64,000 bases of DNA from Pedobacter indicus (GCF_003449035.1 NZ_QRGB01000001.1:372001-436000), one strand, 5' to 3'; positions 24,997 to 35,519 are shown, numbered from the stretch's first letter. Notes: generated by a model not told the origin, from the sequence alone. Translations and numbers: made by a program.

Positions 24997-26835
24997 ATGT
25001 GTGGAATTGTTGGATATATTGGGAAAGAACAGGCGTGGCCAGTTATAATAAAAGGTTTAAAACGTCTGGAATATAGAGGCTACGATAGTGCCGGAATTGC
25101 TTTAGCGTCCTCCAACGGGATCACAGCTTACAAGAAAGCAGGTAAAGTTTCGGTTTTAGAAGAATTCGCTAACGGTGAAGATCAAAGTGGAACTGTCGGA
25201 ATCGGACATACGCGCTGGGCTACACATGGAGAGCCGTCGGACCGAAATGCTCACCCCCATCTTTCCGGGAATGAGCGCTTGGCGATCGTCCATAATGGAA
25301 TAATTGAGAACTACGCAATTATCAAAGAAACATTGATCAGCAACGGTCATAATTTCTTAAGTGACACAGACACCGAAGTCCTTGTTCACCTCATCGAAGA
25401 TATCCAACAGGCGGAACAGTGTGACTTAACCGAGGCGGTTCGCCTGACGTTGACACAGGTTGTCGGTGCATACGCAATCGTCATAATAGACAAAGAAAAC
25501 CCTAACCAGCTCGTTGCTGCACGGAAAGGCAGTCCAATGGTCATAGGTGTCGGTGAAGATGAGTACATTATAGGATCAGATGCTTCTCCTATTATAGAAT
25601 ACACAAAAAACATTATCTACCTCAAAGATGAAGAGATAGCCACCATTACGCCCAACAGCATTGAGATTAGAACGATAGACAATGAAATACAAACGCCCTT
25701 TGTACACCGTTTAGAGTTAAAGCTTGAAATGCTCGAAAAAGCTGGTTACGACCACTTTATGCTGAAGGAAATCTACGAGCAGCCGCGGTCTATACGCGAT
25801 TGCCTGCGTGGGAGAATCAGTCCCGACGAAGGCACCGTCCAGCTAGGAGGTTTAAAAGACTATGATGACAAATTAAAGCAGGCAAACCGCATTATCATTA
25901 TTGCTTGTGGAACCTCATGGCATGCGGGATTAGTGGGTGAGTACTTAATTGAAAATTACGCACGGATTCCGGTTGAGGTTGAATACGCCTCCGAATTCCG
26001 CTACCGCAATCCGGTTGTTTCCGAAAATGATATTGTAATTGCTATTTCCCAATCAGGCGAGACCGCCGATACCATGGCAGCACTCGAGCTTGCAAAATCA
26101 AAAGGCGCATTAATCTTAGGGATTTGCAATGTTGTCGGCTCTTCAATAACCCGCTTAACTGATGGTGGCGCATATACACATGCCGGACCAGAAATTGGGG
26201 TGGCGTCTACCAAAGCATTTACAGCACAGGTGACCGTTATCAGCTTGATGGCCTTCTATATGGCACAATTGCGGGAAACTACAGATCGGTCAAGTCTTAA
26301 AAAACTCTTAAAAGAATTGGACACCATGCCATCTTTGGTTGAAAAATGCCTGGCAACTGAAGAAGCAACGAAGTACATTGCAGAGGAAATTAAAGATGCG
26401 GTCAGCTGCCTATTTCTCGGTCGCGGTACCGGTTTCCCGGTAGCATTAGAAGGGGCACTCAAACTGAAGGAAATTTCCTATATCCACGCAGAAGGCTACC
26501 CGGCCGCTGAAATGAAACACGGACCCATCGCTTTAATCGACAACGAGCTTCCTGTAGTAGTAGTGGCTACCAAGAATTCGTCCTACGAAAAAGTGCTTAG
26601 CAACATCCAAGAAGTAAAAGCGCGGAAGGGCAAGGTCATCGCAGTCATAACCGAGGGCGACGAGAAGATCAAGGAAGTAGCAGATTTCGTTCTTGAAATA
26701 CCGGATGCACATGAAAGTTTCCTTCCCTTGTTAGCCACTGTGCCGCTGCAACTCTTATCATACCATGTCGCCTTACTCCGTGGATGCAATGTTGATCAGC
26801 CCCGGAATCTGGCCAAATCGGTTACTGTTGAATAA
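24997..26835 (+). CDS. glmS: Glutamine-fructose-6-phosphate transaminase (isomerizing)
   Basis: GlmS makes glucosamine-6-phosphate, the first step to UDP-GlcNAc for the cell wall. The 612-residue protein starts MCGIVGYIG with the catalytic Cys2 of the glutaminase domain (residues 1-220), followed by two SIS isomerase domains (about 290-425 and 460-600), with CGTSWHAGLVGEYLIE, SQSGETADT and the end NLAKSVTVE. It is probably transcribed with ispF (36-bp gap). No glmS ribozyme is visible in the short 5' region, as expected outside Firmicutes. Confidence 0.98.
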   Translation: MCGIVGYIGKEQAWPVIIKGLKRLEYRGYDSAGIALASSNGITAYKKAGKVSVLEEFANGEDQSGTVGIGHTRWATHGEPSDRNAHPHLSGNERLAIVHNGIIENYAIIKETLISNGHNFLSDTDTEVLVHLIEDIQQAEQCDLTEAVRLTLTQVVGAYAIVIIDKENPNQLVAARKGSPMVIGVGEDEYIIGSDASPIIEYTKNIIYLKDEEIATITPNSIEIRTIDNEIQTPFVHRLELKLEMLEKAGYDHFMLKEIYEQPRSIRDCLRGRISPDEGTVQLGGLKDYDDKLKQANRIIIIACGTSWHAGLVGEYLIENYARIPVEVEYASEFRYRNPVVSENDIVIAISQSGETADTMAALELAKSKGALILGICNVVGSSITRLTDGGAYTHAGPEIGVASTKAFTAQVTVISLMAFYMAQLRETTDRSSLKKLLKELDTMPSLVEKCLATEEATKYIAEEIKDAVSCLFLGRGTGFPVALEGALKLKEISYIHAEGYPAAEMKHGPIALIDNELPVVVVATKNSSYEKVLSNIQEVKARKGKVIAVITEGDEKIKEVADFVLEIPDAHESFLPLLATVPLQLLSYHVALLRGCNVDQPRNLAKSVTVE

Positions 26836-26871
26836 AAATCGTATGTTTGAAGCAATTCAATTGCTTTTTAT

Positions 26872-27348
26872 ATGAAGATTAAAGTAGGATTTGGTTTTGA
26901 CGTACACCAACTAAAAGAAGGGCACCCTTTCGTATTGGGGGGTGTTCTCCTTGACCACCATGCTGGAGCCTTTGGCCACTCGGATGCCGACGTACTAGCA
27001 CATGCTATCTGTGATTCCATTCTTGGAGCCGCAAACCTGGAGGACATCGGCTATCATTTCCCAAACACAGACCCCAAGTGGAAAGGCGTTAATAGCCTTA
27101 GCCTGTTGGAAAAATGCATTGTTATGCTTGAAGAAAAAGGATGGAAACTGGGAAATATCGATGCCATGCTATGCATTGAAGCTCCGAAAATAAAACCATA
27201 TATTCCTGAAATGAAGAAGAACATTGCTAATGCAGCGAAAATAAGCATTGATGATATATCCATTAAAGCCACCACCAATGAAACGATGGGCTTTATCGGC
27301 CGCGAAGAAGGGGTAGTCGCTTATTCGGTTTGTCTAATCTCTAGATGA
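26872..27348 (+). CDS. ispF: 2-C-methyl-D-erythritol 2,4-cyclodiphosphate synthase
   Basis: IspF acts in the MEP isoprenoid pathway, cyclising CDP-ME-2-phosphate. The 158 residues match the trimeric enzyme. Metal ligands are seen in GFDVHQL (Asp and His) and the second His in HSDADVLAHAICDS; ATTNETMGFIGR closes the active site. It follows glmS on the same strand. Its 3' end overlaps the small minus-strand Cys-rich gene by 15 bp. Confidence 0.97.
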   Translation: MKIKVGFGFDVHQLKEGHPFVLGGVLLDHHAGAFGHSDADVLAHAICDSILGAANLEDIGYHFPNTDPKWKGVNSLSLLEKCIVMLEEKGWKLGNIDAMLCIEAPKIKPYIPEMKKNIANAAKISIDDISIKATTNETMGFIGREEGVVAYSVCLISR

Positions 27349-27504
27349 TGCAGGCTTCTCCAAATTGCTAAGCGTATCACAGCCACAGCATGATTTACAT
27401 GCTCCTTTTTTCTTGCCAGGCTTAATGCTAAAGTAGATCATCCTGGCTAGGTAGAAAAGTGCTCCCGCAAAAATAGCTATAACGAGGATTAACTGAATAT
27501 CCAT
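27334..27504 (-). CDS. Small Cys-rich single-pass membrane protein (FeoB-associated type)
   Basis: A 56-residue frame starts at ATG 27504. It reads MDIQLILVIAIFAGALFYLAR as a membrane segment (about 4-25), then a basic stretch (KPGKKKGA) and a cysteine cluster CKSCCGC (36-42). This is the layout of the FeoB-associated Cys-rich membrane protein family, usually placed next to the ferrous-iron transporter FeoB. No feoB is seen in the window, so this is a stand-alone copy or a lookalike. It overlaps the end of ispF by 15 bp, tail to tail. Confidence 0.75.
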   Translation of the reverse strand: MDIQLILVIAIFAGALFYLARMIYFSIKPGKKKGACKSCCGCDTLSNLEKPASSRD

Positions 27505-27603
27505 ATATACAAAGCTAAGCTTTCATGTTCATAATCATGAAAAAAAATCACAATAACTCTAAAAAAACAGTGGAACGTAACAAATTTTTCGAATGTGAAT
27601 ACC

Positions 27604-27611
27604 TATCTTTG
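27604..27611 (+). promoter_or_regulatory. -7 box of typA
   Basis: TATCTTTG fits TAnnTTTG and lies 31 bp before ATG 27643. It falls inside the longer open frame that begins at 27595, so it argues for the later start. Confidence 0.55.
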
Positions 27612-27642
27612 CGAAAAATTTCGAGTATCCAGTACCGATAAA

Positions 27643-29448
27643 ATGCAGAAAATCAGAAATATAGCAATTATTGCTCACGTTGACCACGGTAAAACCACCC
27701 TTGTTGACAAACTACTACACTCAAGTAACCTCTTTCGTGAAGGGGAAGAGTCCGGAGAACTTATTCTTGATAACAATGATCTTGAGAGGGAACGCGGTAT
27801 CACCATTGTTTCAAAAAACGTGTCGATTCAATATAAAGATGTTAAGATCAACGTTATTGACACACCCGGTCACGCCGATTTCGGAGGCGAGGTTGAGCGG
27901 GTGCTCAAAATGGCTGATGGCGTAATCCTATTGGTAGATGCCTTTGAGGGCCCTATGCCGCAGACACGTTTTGTAACACAAAAAGCACTCGGTTTGGGTC
28001 TTAAGCCAATTGTTGTTGTTAACAAAGTAGATAAAGAGAATTGCCGCCCAGACGAAGTTTACGAATCTGTATGGGAATTATTCTTTAACCTAGATGCCAA
28101 TGACGAGCAATTAGACTTCCCGGTGTTATATGGTTCCTCTAAACAAGGATGGATGTCGACTGATTGGAAGAAACCAAGCGAAAGCTTCGAACCTCTATTA
28201 GACGCTATCTTGGAACACATCCCACCGGCACCTACGAATGAAGGTACACTTCAAATGCAAATTACATCGCTGGATTACTCTTCTTTCGTAGGTCGGATCG
28301 CGATTGGCCGTGTTGCACGCGGAGTTATCAAAGAAAACCAGCCGATTTCCCTTGTAAAGAGAGACGGTAAAATCGTGAAGTCCCGTGTTAAGGAATTACA
28401 TACCTTCGTGGGCTTAGGGAAAATGAAAGTTTCTGAAGTTAAGGCCGGCGATATCTGTGCTGTTGTTGGAATCGACGGATTTGATATTGGCGATACACTC
28501 GCTGATTTTGAAAACCCCGAACAACTAGAAGTAATCCATATCGATGAACCGACCATGAATATGTTGTTCACGATAAACAATTCACCATTCTTTGGTAAAG
28601 AGGGTAAATTTGTAACCTCTCGTCACCTTCATGAGCGCTTATACAAAGAGATGGAGAAAAACCTTGCCCTTAAAGTAGTGCCTACTGATTCGGCTGACGC
28701 GTTCTTGGTATACGGCCGAGGAATCCTCCATCTTTCCGTATTAATTGAAACCATGCGCCGCGAGGGTTATGAGCTTCAGGTTGGTCAACCTCAGGTGATA
28801 CTTAAGGAAATTGACGGACAGAAATGTGAGCCAGTTGAGATACTCATCGTTGATGTCCCTGCTGAGGTATCAGGTAAAGTTATCGAGCTCGTTACTCAGC
28901 GTAAAGGCGAGCTCCTGATCATGGAGACCAAAGGAACTCTTCAGCATTTAGAATTTGAGATTCCTTCGCGGGGCATTATCGGACTCCGAAATAATGTGTT
29001 AACGGCCACCGCCGGGGAAGCTGTTATGGCTCACCGATTTAAGAGCTACGAACCATGGAAGGGCACGATACCTGGTCGCCTAAACGGTGTTTTGGTATCC
29101 ATGGAAAAAGGTCAGACCACCGCTTACTCAATCGATAAACTTCAAGATCGCGGTCGCTTTTTTGTCGATCCAGGTGTAGATGTCTATGAAGGACAGATCG
29201 TTGGAGAGCATATTCGCGAGAATGACTTGGTTGTCAATATTGTAAAAGGGAAACAACTTACGAATATGCGTGCCTCTGGTAGTGATGACAATACTCGTAT
29301 TGCACCAGCGATTAAATTTTCACTTGAAGAATCTATGGAATACATCCAAGGCGATGAGTATATTGAGGTAACACCTAAAAACATTCGCCTGCGTAAGATT
29401 TACCTGAAAGAAGCCGACCGTAAAGTAAACGCAAAGAAGTTTCAGTAA
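27643..29448 (+). CDS. typA: Translational GTPase TypA/BipA
   Basis: TypA is a ribosome-binding GTPase of the EF-G superfamily, linked to ribosome assembly and growth under stress. The 601-residue product from ATG 27643 ([20 protein letters not shown]) has the P-loop, the switch-I sequence [15 protein letters not shown] and NKVDKE for guanine binding, plus the EF-G-like domains and C-terminal domain of BipA. The upstream ATG at 27595 adds 16 residues that do not fit the family and contain the -7 box. A structured region follows the stop codon at once. Confidence 0.97.
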   Translation: MQKIRNIAIIAHVDHGKTTLVDKLLHSSNLFREGEESGELILDNNDLERERGITIVSKNVSIQYKDVKINVIDTPGHADFGGEVERVLKMADGVILLVDAFEGPMPQTRFVTQKALGLGLKPIVVVNKVDKENCRPDEVYESVWELFFNLDANDEQLDFPVLYGSSKQGWMSTDWKKPSESFEPLLDAILEHIPPAPTNEGTLQMQITSLDYSSFVGRIAIGRVARGVIKENQPISLVKRDGKIVKSRVKELHTFVGLGKMKVSEVKAGDICAVVGIDGFDIGDTLADFENPEQLEVIHIDEPTMNMLFTINNSPFFGKEGKFVTSRHLHERLYKEMEKNLALKVVPTDSADAFLVYGRGILHLSVLIETMRREGYELQVGQPQVILKEIDGQKCEPVEILIVDVPAEVSGKVIELVTQRKGELLIMETKGTLQHLEFEIPSRGIIGLRNNVLTATAGEAVMAHRFKSYEPWKGTIPGRLNGVLVSMEKGQTTAYSIDKLQDRGRFFVDPGVDVYEGQIVGEHIRENDLVVNIVKGKQLTNMRASGSDDNTRIAPAIKFSLEESMEYIQGDEYIEVTPKNIRLRKIYLKEADRKVNAKKFQ

Positions 29449-29517
29449 CGGTTTGAGCTCGGCGGTCTTCAGCGAATTAATGCTAGTGATAGCATGTTAA
29501 AAACCGCTGCTGAACCG
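29449..29517 (+). other. Structured region directly after typA
   Basis: Nested complementary arms follow the typA stop: CGGTT (29449-29453) with AACCG (29513-29517), GCGGT (29462-29466) with ACCGC (29503-29507), and an inner hairpin ATGCTA-GTGA-TAGCAT (29480-29495) whose GUGA loop is a GNRA tetraloop. No U-run follows, so it is not a classic terminator. It may be a 3'-end stabiliser or a small RNA. Confidence 0.4.
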
Positions 29518-29571
29518 TGGAGAAATAAAGGAAAATCCAGAGCATACTAAATTCGCATTTTTATCAGAAAA

Positions 29572-29612
29572 AAGTGGATTTAATGCGGATGCATTCCGTA
29601 TTAAATCCACTT
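29572..29612 (-). terminator. Terminator of the SusC1/D1 operon
   Basis: A 17-bp stem (29572-29588 / 29596-29612, one G-T pair) has a 7-base loop. On the minus strand the stem ends in a run of T residues (opposite the A-run 29568-29573). It lies 37 bp beyond the stop of the lipoprotein gene and marks the end of the minus-strand operon. Confidence 0.75.
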
Positions 29613-29648
29613 CCATCTTTATCAAGTTTTCAATAATATTTACGCTAT

Positions 29649-30512
29649 TTAGTGCGCTGTTGACAGACGGATATTTACGCCCGGCGTCGCATTGCGATAC
29701 CCTGCAAACACGTGATTATACATCCGACCGATCTGTGCATTCCACCAATCCGAATAATCTACCTGATTTCCAGAAGAATTACGGATCTGTAGGCTTCCCT
29801 GATCGGAACCATCAGCACCAATGAGACGAACTCGATAGTCAATTCGGGCAGTACCTGCCGATATTTCCACAGTTTTATTTACAGTAACCGGTTCCCAACC
29901 CGTAAACTCACCAAAAGCAACAGGCTCTCCTAAATCGAACCATTCGCTTTTATCGCCGGTTTCATTGTCTGTCGTATATTGCCACTGATATTGTAGTGTA
30001 AGATCTGTTGGTTCACCCTCTGCTTCATACATCAAGTTTATAAAGCGAATCCAGGCAGTAGTGCCAGTACGCTCAGTCGTTATAGAAGGTAATGGAGTCG
30101 GATAAGGAATAATCACCGGAGGTTCGCTAAAATCATGAATAAACAAGCTATTCTTACCAGCGGGTATTTCGATATCTCGGTCATAGACCAAAGTCATATT
30201 TTCTACATTCCCGCGATACAGTTTTAAATTTGACGTTCCGGGTTCTGTGCTAAAGAACTTACCTACGGCACCACCAGGAATTAAATTAAACGTATTCAAC
30301 GGGGAAGTTTCATTGGCCAGCAACTGACCATTCAATTCTACTTTGTTGATAGCATTTGCGGAGCCAGTAGCCAATGGAACCATGTAGAATAGCTGAAACT
30401 GAGGCGTTTCATCTGTAATCTTCTCTGCTGGGAAATCCACCACATTCTTTTCACATGACGCCAGAAAAATCAGCATCACCATGAATGATAATAATTTAAG
30501 TATCTTTTTCAT
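29649..30512 (-). CDS. Lipoprotein downstream of SusD, SusE-position
   Basis: The 287-residue protein has a lipoprotein signal ending at LASC (Cys20) and an otherwise beta-rich sequence with a proline-rich middle (PPVIIPYPTPLPS). The first half has features of DUF4397-type beta domains, such as SNLKLYRG; this is a weak match. Genes in this place after susD usually encode surface glycan-binding lipoproteins of SusE/F type. It is the last gene of the SusC1/D1 unit, 28 bp after susD, followed by a terminator. Binding partner unknown. Confidence 0.7.
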   Translation of the reverse strand: MKKILKLLSFMVMLIFLASCEKNVVDFPAEKITDETPQFQLFYMVPLATGSANAINKVELNGQLLANETSPLNTFNLIPGGAVGKFFSTEPGTSNLKLYRGNVENMTLVYDRDIEIPAGKNSLFIHDFSEPPVIIPYPTPLPSITTERTGTTAWIRFINLMYEAEGEPTDLTLQYQWQYTTDNETGDKSEWFDLGEPVAFGEFTGWEPVTVNKTVEISAGTARIDYRVRLIGADGSDQGSLQIRNSSGNQVDYSDWWNAQIGRMYNHVFAGYRNATPGVNIRLSTAH

Positions 30513-30540
30513 TTCTTCTTGATTTTAAATGGGTCAATAA

Positions 30541-32403
30541 TTAATTAGGCATTTCTCCAGGATAAGCAAACCAAGGAATGGATGTCTGATAATTCGGAGC
30601 CGTTCCTGAGATTGGTTTCAAGCCTTCAAGAGACCCCTCGTTCCACATATACTCAGAATTATACCGAGGTCTTATCCTATAACTTGGAGAACCCTCATTC
30701 AGAACATTATAAGCTGATTTTCTCCCTTCCACTTGAGCTGGGCCAAGATACAAACCCTTGTATACCTTGGTAGGATCTGTATCCCACTTTTGTCTGATTT
30801 CCGCTTGAATCCATCCATTTCCATTACTTGGATAGTCGCCAGTATATTCGATATCATAGTGGTATTTACGCATGTCCACCCACGCCTCAGGAGCACCCCA
30901 TGGATACAATGCTATCCACTTTTGCATCATAATATGAGATAGAGAAAAATCAGTCACATTCGCGACATACGGTCCATTCAGATATTCGGTCGCTAATGCA
31001 TCAAATACTGATTTGGTAATTTTATCACCACCAGTCGGACTGCCTTCCTTTCCTGGAGAAATATACCGCGAAGTAAATTCCATATCTGCACGAACACCGT
31101 TTTGAAAAGCAGTAAATGCCTGTCCTCGTTGATCCAATTTCCAATAAGCCTCTGCTAAGCAGAATTGAATTTCAGCATAGGTGGTTAGAATATAAGGAGC
31201 GTCATCCCGATAGAGCCATCGTCCCATACCATCATGAATGTCACCAGTCCAGGTAGGCGCCACCTCTCTCCCATAATAAGAAGGAGCTGTACCGATTGGC
31301 CCAGTACGACTGGTAAACGAACCTCCATAATATTCATAGCTTTTCACATTATCAGGATCATCGATGTCTTCATAATTCGGATTACTAGTTGTTGCTAATT
31401 TAACCGCTACTCGTGGATCATAATTCCCTGGTGCATCATTCAAGATGTTCGCAGTAATCTGTTTTCCAGCAGGTTTAAATGGATAAGTTTCATTATCCTC
31501 CGTACGGATCTTGTCGCCGGTAACTTGATCGTACTCGGGAACAGTTCCTGTAAAAACCTGCACAGCATAATCGTGCTGAAAATAAAGAATATTTAGGTTG
31601 TTTCGAGCAGTACCCCAAAAGTTATTATAACCACTGTAAGGGGCACCCTGTGACCCACCAGTAATACGGATTGTCGCATCGTCCCCCGGGGACTGGAAAG
31701 ATTTCTCTGCTGCACTAATCAACTCTTGAGCGTAAGCTGAATTAAAATCTGATTTATTGCTCAACGACGCAAGATTCCGTACAATTACTGCATAAGCAAA
31801 CCTGATCCATTGATCTTTATTTCCTCCATAAATAAAATCATTATCCGTAAGCTTGCTACCATAAATTGTATTATCCTCTCTTTCCAACATTTCGATGGCC
31901 TCGTATGCCCAGGCACGTACTTGCGGATAAATATCCTGTTGGTAGTCATAATCATGAGAGAGCAAGCCGGGCACAAACGCATCGGTCATTGGTACTTCCC
32001 CGTGCACCTTCGTCAACATATCCCAACCAAAAGCCTTCAATGCTAAACCGATTCCGGCCAAGGTCCATTCTTCAGCTTCAACCGATTGATTAATCATATT
32101 CTCTAAATTCATTCCTTGCAGCCAATACACAACTCTCCATATCTCGCCGCCTGCGTCGCTGCCTATGGAATAATAATGCGTAGCAAAAGTCGTGTAACTC
32201 GTTGTGCCCATCATCTGTGTCATCGGTCCGATAGCGCGAATGTCCCAGTAAACACCCTGCAATTGCTGAATGTTATTCGCTAAGTACAAATAGCCTTCGA
32301 CCTCAGCTGGCGCATCTATATTTGTATTTACATCCAAATATTTCTTACATCCGGTTGGAAGTAGAAGAAATAAAGGGATTATATATATTAAAAACTTTTT
32401 CAT
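30541..32403 (-). CDS. SusD-like outer-membrane lipoprotein (SusD-like_2 type)
   Basis: The 620-residue protein has a lipoprotein signal (PTGC, Cys19) and the SusD-like_2 pattern: early IQQLQGVYWDIRAIGPMTQMMG, then helical TPR-like segments and LSHIMMQKWIALYPWGAPEAWVDMRKY near 500. SusD lids the SusC transporter and binds the glycan or peptide ligand at the cell surface. It is encoded 11 bp after its SusC. This subtype differs from the classical RagB/SusD form of the second pair. The ligand is not known, but the locus suggests cell-wall material. Confidence 0.92.
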   Translation of the reverse strand: MKKFLIYIIPLFLLLPTGCKKYLDVNTNIDAPAEVEGYLYLANNIQQLQGVYWDIRAIGPMTQMMGTTSYTTFATHYYSIGSDAGGEIWRVVYWLQGMNLENMINQSVEAEEWTLAGIGLALKAFGWDMLTKVHGEVPMTDAFVPGLLSHDYDYQQDIYPQVRAWAYEAIEMLEREDNTIYGSKLTDNDFIYGGNKDQWIRFAYAVIVRNLASLSNKSDFNSAYAQELISAAEKSFQSPGDDATIRITGGSQGAPYSGYNNFWGTARNNLNILYFQHDYAVQVFTGTVPEYDQVTGDKIRTEDNETYPFKPAGKQITANILNDAPGNYDPRVAVKLATTSNPNYEDIDDPDNVKSYEYYGGSFTSRTGPIGTAPSYYGREVAPTWTGDIHDGMGRWLYRDDAPYILTTYAEIQFCLAEAYWKLDQRGQAFTAFQNGVRADMEFTSRYISPGKEGSPTGGDKITKSVFDALATEYLNGPYVANVTDFSLSHIMMQKWIALYPWGAPEAWVDMRKYHYDIEYTGDYPSNGNGWIQAEIRQKWDTDPTKVYKGLYLGPAQVEGRKSAYNVLNEGSPSYRIRPRYNSEYMWNEGSLEGLKPISGTAPNYQTSIPWFAYPGEMPN

Positions 32404-32414
32404 GGTCTATATCT

Positions 32415-35400
32415 TTAATTCAAGGTTAAACTAATACCAAATGAGATTCCTCGTGGGTTGGGGATAGACCAAACATCATATCCTTCACCACCAGTACCGC
32501 CCGCAGCAGCAGAAACTGTATTTCCAACTGCGTCAATACCAGAGTAATTTGTCCAGGTGACCAAATCATTACCCACCACGAACACATCGAAGGACGAAGC
32601 AATTTTTGTCCAGTTCAATGTCGACGCCGGCAAACGGTATGCAAGACGCAGTTCTTGCAGGCGCAGATAATGTACATCCTTCTCTAGCCAATCTTCGTCA
32701 TTACCGCCATAGATCGTTGCGCCATAATTCCTGTAATCGGTGACAATTGTGTTCTTGGTCGGATTATCTGTATTCTCATTTCCATCTCTCAAAACCCCTT
32801 CAAACACGAATGGACCACTTTCACGAAGCTCAACTGATTCCAAACTGGTTCCTTGTGTCATCATCACACGCTTTGTTCCATTCACAACAGTAGCCCCGAA
32901 GCGTCCAGCAAAAAGTGCAGACGCACTGAAATTTTTATATCGCAGCGAGGAAGTGATACCAAAACGCAAAAGCGGTTCACGGTCGCCTATTACAGACCAT
33001 TCCGGATCAGTCAACGGCATACCCGTCGTTGGTTCAATCAAAATATCCCCTGCATCGTTTCTAAGATAGGCACGACCAGTTAGTGTTGTGATCGGATGTC
33101 CCACCATGATACCATTTCGGATATTACCCGAATTCCATGTATAAGCATTGTAATATTCCGATACATTTTCCGGTAAGAATAAAACCTTAGATCCACCATG
33201 AGACACATTGACACCAACGTTCCAAGTCACACCTTCAGGCTTCCTAACAATATCTCCATCCACATGTGCTTCCCATCCCCAGGTTTTAAATGTTCCGACA
33301 TTCATATTATTCAACACGAAACCCGTTGCATAACTCAACCGGAAACCTTTAACAATCTGGTCAGCGTTCCTTGTTCCGAAATATGTAAAACTAGCGTTTA
33401 GCCTATTGTTAAGCAACTGAACGTCAGCACCGAATTCATATGCAGTAGTCATCTCTGGCCGTAGGTTTGGATTAGGTCCCGTAAATCCATACTTAAATCC
33501 ACCACCGGTCAGTTCAGTAGGTTCTAATTCAGGATCAATCTCCAACGGGCCAGCATCCTTACCGACCTGCGCTACCGATCCGCGAAGTTTAACATAATTG
33601 ATCGGTTCAACGGATTTCATAAAATCCAGATCAGAAAGGATAAAAGACGCTTCAACGGATGGATAGAAATAACGGTTATTTTCAACTGGCAAGGTTGAAG
33701 ACCAGTCGTTACGTCCTCGCAAAGTAATAAATGCCAAATTATCATAACCAAACTCAAACTGTCCGGAAATAGCCTGAATTCTTCTTTTTGTATTTCGTTG
33801 GGAAGCCACCTGTGTACTCGGTTCCGTGTTGTTGATCGATTGAAAGTCTGGAACGATAAAATCACTGCCGTAGCTCGATAGTCTTGTTACACCATTTTCC
33901 ATTTGATGATATCCCAGCTGACCGGAAAAAGATAGCTTCCCGTCCATAAAAGTGTTGTTATACCCCGTCAAAATATTAATCGTTGGATCAGAAAAATTTG
34001 ATTGCACCAAATTGTACTGCCCAAGACCAGCATTACGAGCAGCATAATAAGGATGGGCGGATGTTTCGAAGTTTTGCATACCTACATCCCAGCCAACCTG
34101 TGCTCTCAAGAAGGCGTTCTCTATTGGTGTCAGGTTGATTGCTACATTCGAAAGAAAGCGATCCGATTTGTCGAAAAATTTATTTTTATACAAACCAAAC
34201 AATGGATTTAACAGATCCTGATCAAGGTAGTAATCAGGCACTTTCATAAAAACTCCATCATCAGTAAGGTAATTCGCCATATTATCTACCATGGGCCATA
34301 TCATCGCGCGATACAATGGTCCATCTGTTCCTCGCATGACTTTATTATTGGACATCCTCGTGTACTGCATCGATCCTTCAAACTTCAGCCAATCAGTTAC
34401 TTGAGACTGTCCCGCCAACCCCAGATTAGTACGATCATAGTCAGTCGTCTTAATAACCCCTTCTTGCCCCAACATAGAGAAAGAGGCGCGGATAGTAGAT
34501 TTTTCAGTCCCTGCGTCTACGGAAACATTATGTCTCTGTGTAAACCCAGTTTGGAGTACGGACGCAAAATTATCATAAAGTGTCATACCCTCAGGATACA
34601 AACCGCCGAATTTAGCCGTATAATAGTAGTTTGTAGTTCCATAATTTCCATTCGCATACTTCGTCTGTAATTCCGGGTAACCATAGGCTTTATCAAATTT
34701 GAAAGAGTTACTGTACTGTACACGACCAGCCCCAGCACGCCCTTTTTTGGTTGTGATAATAATCGCACCGTTCGAAGCGTCGGAGCCATAAAGCGCGGCG
34801 GCGGCGGCACCTTTCAAGACAGTAATCGACTCAATATCTTCTGGATTAAAGTCATTCCCCCGCGAAGAATAGTCCATATTCCGTACAGAATAAGTGTCTA
34901 CTCCTGCTCCTGCCATACCAGTCAAGGGGTCAAATGTACTGTTGTTCATCGGTACCCCATCAACCACATAAAGAGGCTGATTATTACCAGAAATAGAAGT
35001 TATATTACGGAGCACAACCGTATTGGATGCACCCGGGGTACCACTCGTTGAAGTAACATTCAGACCCGGTACCCGTCCCGCCAATGCAGACACAAAGGAT
35101 TCCCTGCCTGACTCACTGATGGTTGCCCCATCAATCTTTTGAACAGACGACCCTACTGCACGTGCATTTCTTTCCATCCCAAATTCACCAGTAATTACAA
35201 CTTCGCTCAAGTCACTCACGTTCGCTTCCATCGTTATCGTGATGTTCGATCGGCTACCAACTGGGATCGTCTGTTGCTCAAACCCAACAGCTGAAAAACT
35301 CAACACGTCGTCGTCATTAGCAGTAATACTAAAATTTCCATTATTATCAGTTGATGTGCTCGTCGATTTGCCCACAACTGTGACAGTTACCCCGGAAAAA

Positions 35401-35519
35401 CGGGTATTTTCATTATCGTACACCGTACCCGTGATTGTCCTTGTTTGTGCATGAGTTTGATACGCACAAAATAAAAACAAAACGGAAAGCAGGGTAGCTA
35501 TTAGTCTTTGTTTTTTCAT
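32415..35519 (-). CDS. SusC/RagA-family TonB-linked outer-membrane transporter
   Basis: The 1034-residue protein has a signal peptide (to about 24), a carboxypeptidase D-regulatory-like beta domain (about 28-105; TVYDNENTRFSGVTVTVVG), a plug with LYVVDGVPM and GSDASNGAIIITTKKG (about 180-260), and a 22-stranded barrel ending in a family-typical GISFGISLTLN. It takes up substrate through the outer membrane, powered by TonB, with SusD as the lid. The 439-bp gap upstream suggests a separate promoter, though no consensus -7 box was found there. Confidence 0.95.
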   Translation of the reverse strand: MKKQRLIATLLSVLFLFCAYQTHAQTRTITGTVYDNENTRFSGVTVTVVGKSTSTSTDNNGNFSITANDDDVLSFSAVGFEQQTIPVGSRSNITITMEANVSDLSEVVITGEFGMERNARAVGSSVQKIDGATISESGRESFVSALAGRVPGLNVTSTSGTPGASNTVVLRNITSISGNNQPLYVVDGVPMNNSTFDPLTGMAGAGVDTYSVRNMDYSSRGNDFNPEDIESITVLKGAAAAALYGSDASNGAIIITTKKGRAGAGRVQYSNSFKFDKAYGYPELQTKYANGNYGTTNYYYTAKFGGLYPEGMTLYDNFASVLQTGFTQRHNVSVDAGTEKSTIRASFSMLGQEGVIKTTDYDRTNLGLAGQSQVTDWLKFEGSMQYTRMSNNKVMRGTDGPLYRAMIWPMVDNMANYLTDDGVFMKVPDYYLDQDLLNPLFGLYKNKFFDKSDRFLSNVAINLTPIENAFLRAQVGWDVGMQNFETSAHPYYAARNAGLGQYNLVQSNFSDPTINILTGYNNTFMDGKLSFSGQLGYHQMENGVTRLSSYGSDFIVPDFQSINNTEPSTQVASQRNTKRRIQAISGQFEFGYDNLAFITLRGRNDWSSTLPVENNRYFYPSVEASFILSDLDFMKSVEPINYVKLRGSVAQVGKDAGPLEIDPELEPTELTGGGFKYGFTGPNPNLRPEMTTAYEFGADVQLLNNRLNASFTYFGTRNADQIVKGFRLSYATGFVLNNMNVGTFKTWGWEAHVDGDIVRKPEGVTWNVGVNVSHGGSKVLFLPENVSEYYNAYTWNSGNIRNGIMVGHPITTLTGRAYLRNDAGDILIEPTTGMPLTDPEWSVIGDREPLLRFGITSSLRYKNFSASALFAGRFGATVVNGTKRVMMTQGTSLESVELRESGPFVFEGVLRDGNENTDNPTKNTIVTDYRNYGATIYGGNDEDWLEKDVHYLRLQELRLAYRLPASTLNWTKIASSFDVFVVGNDLVTWTNYSGIDAVGNTVSAAAGGTGGEGYDVWSIPNPRGISFGISLTLN

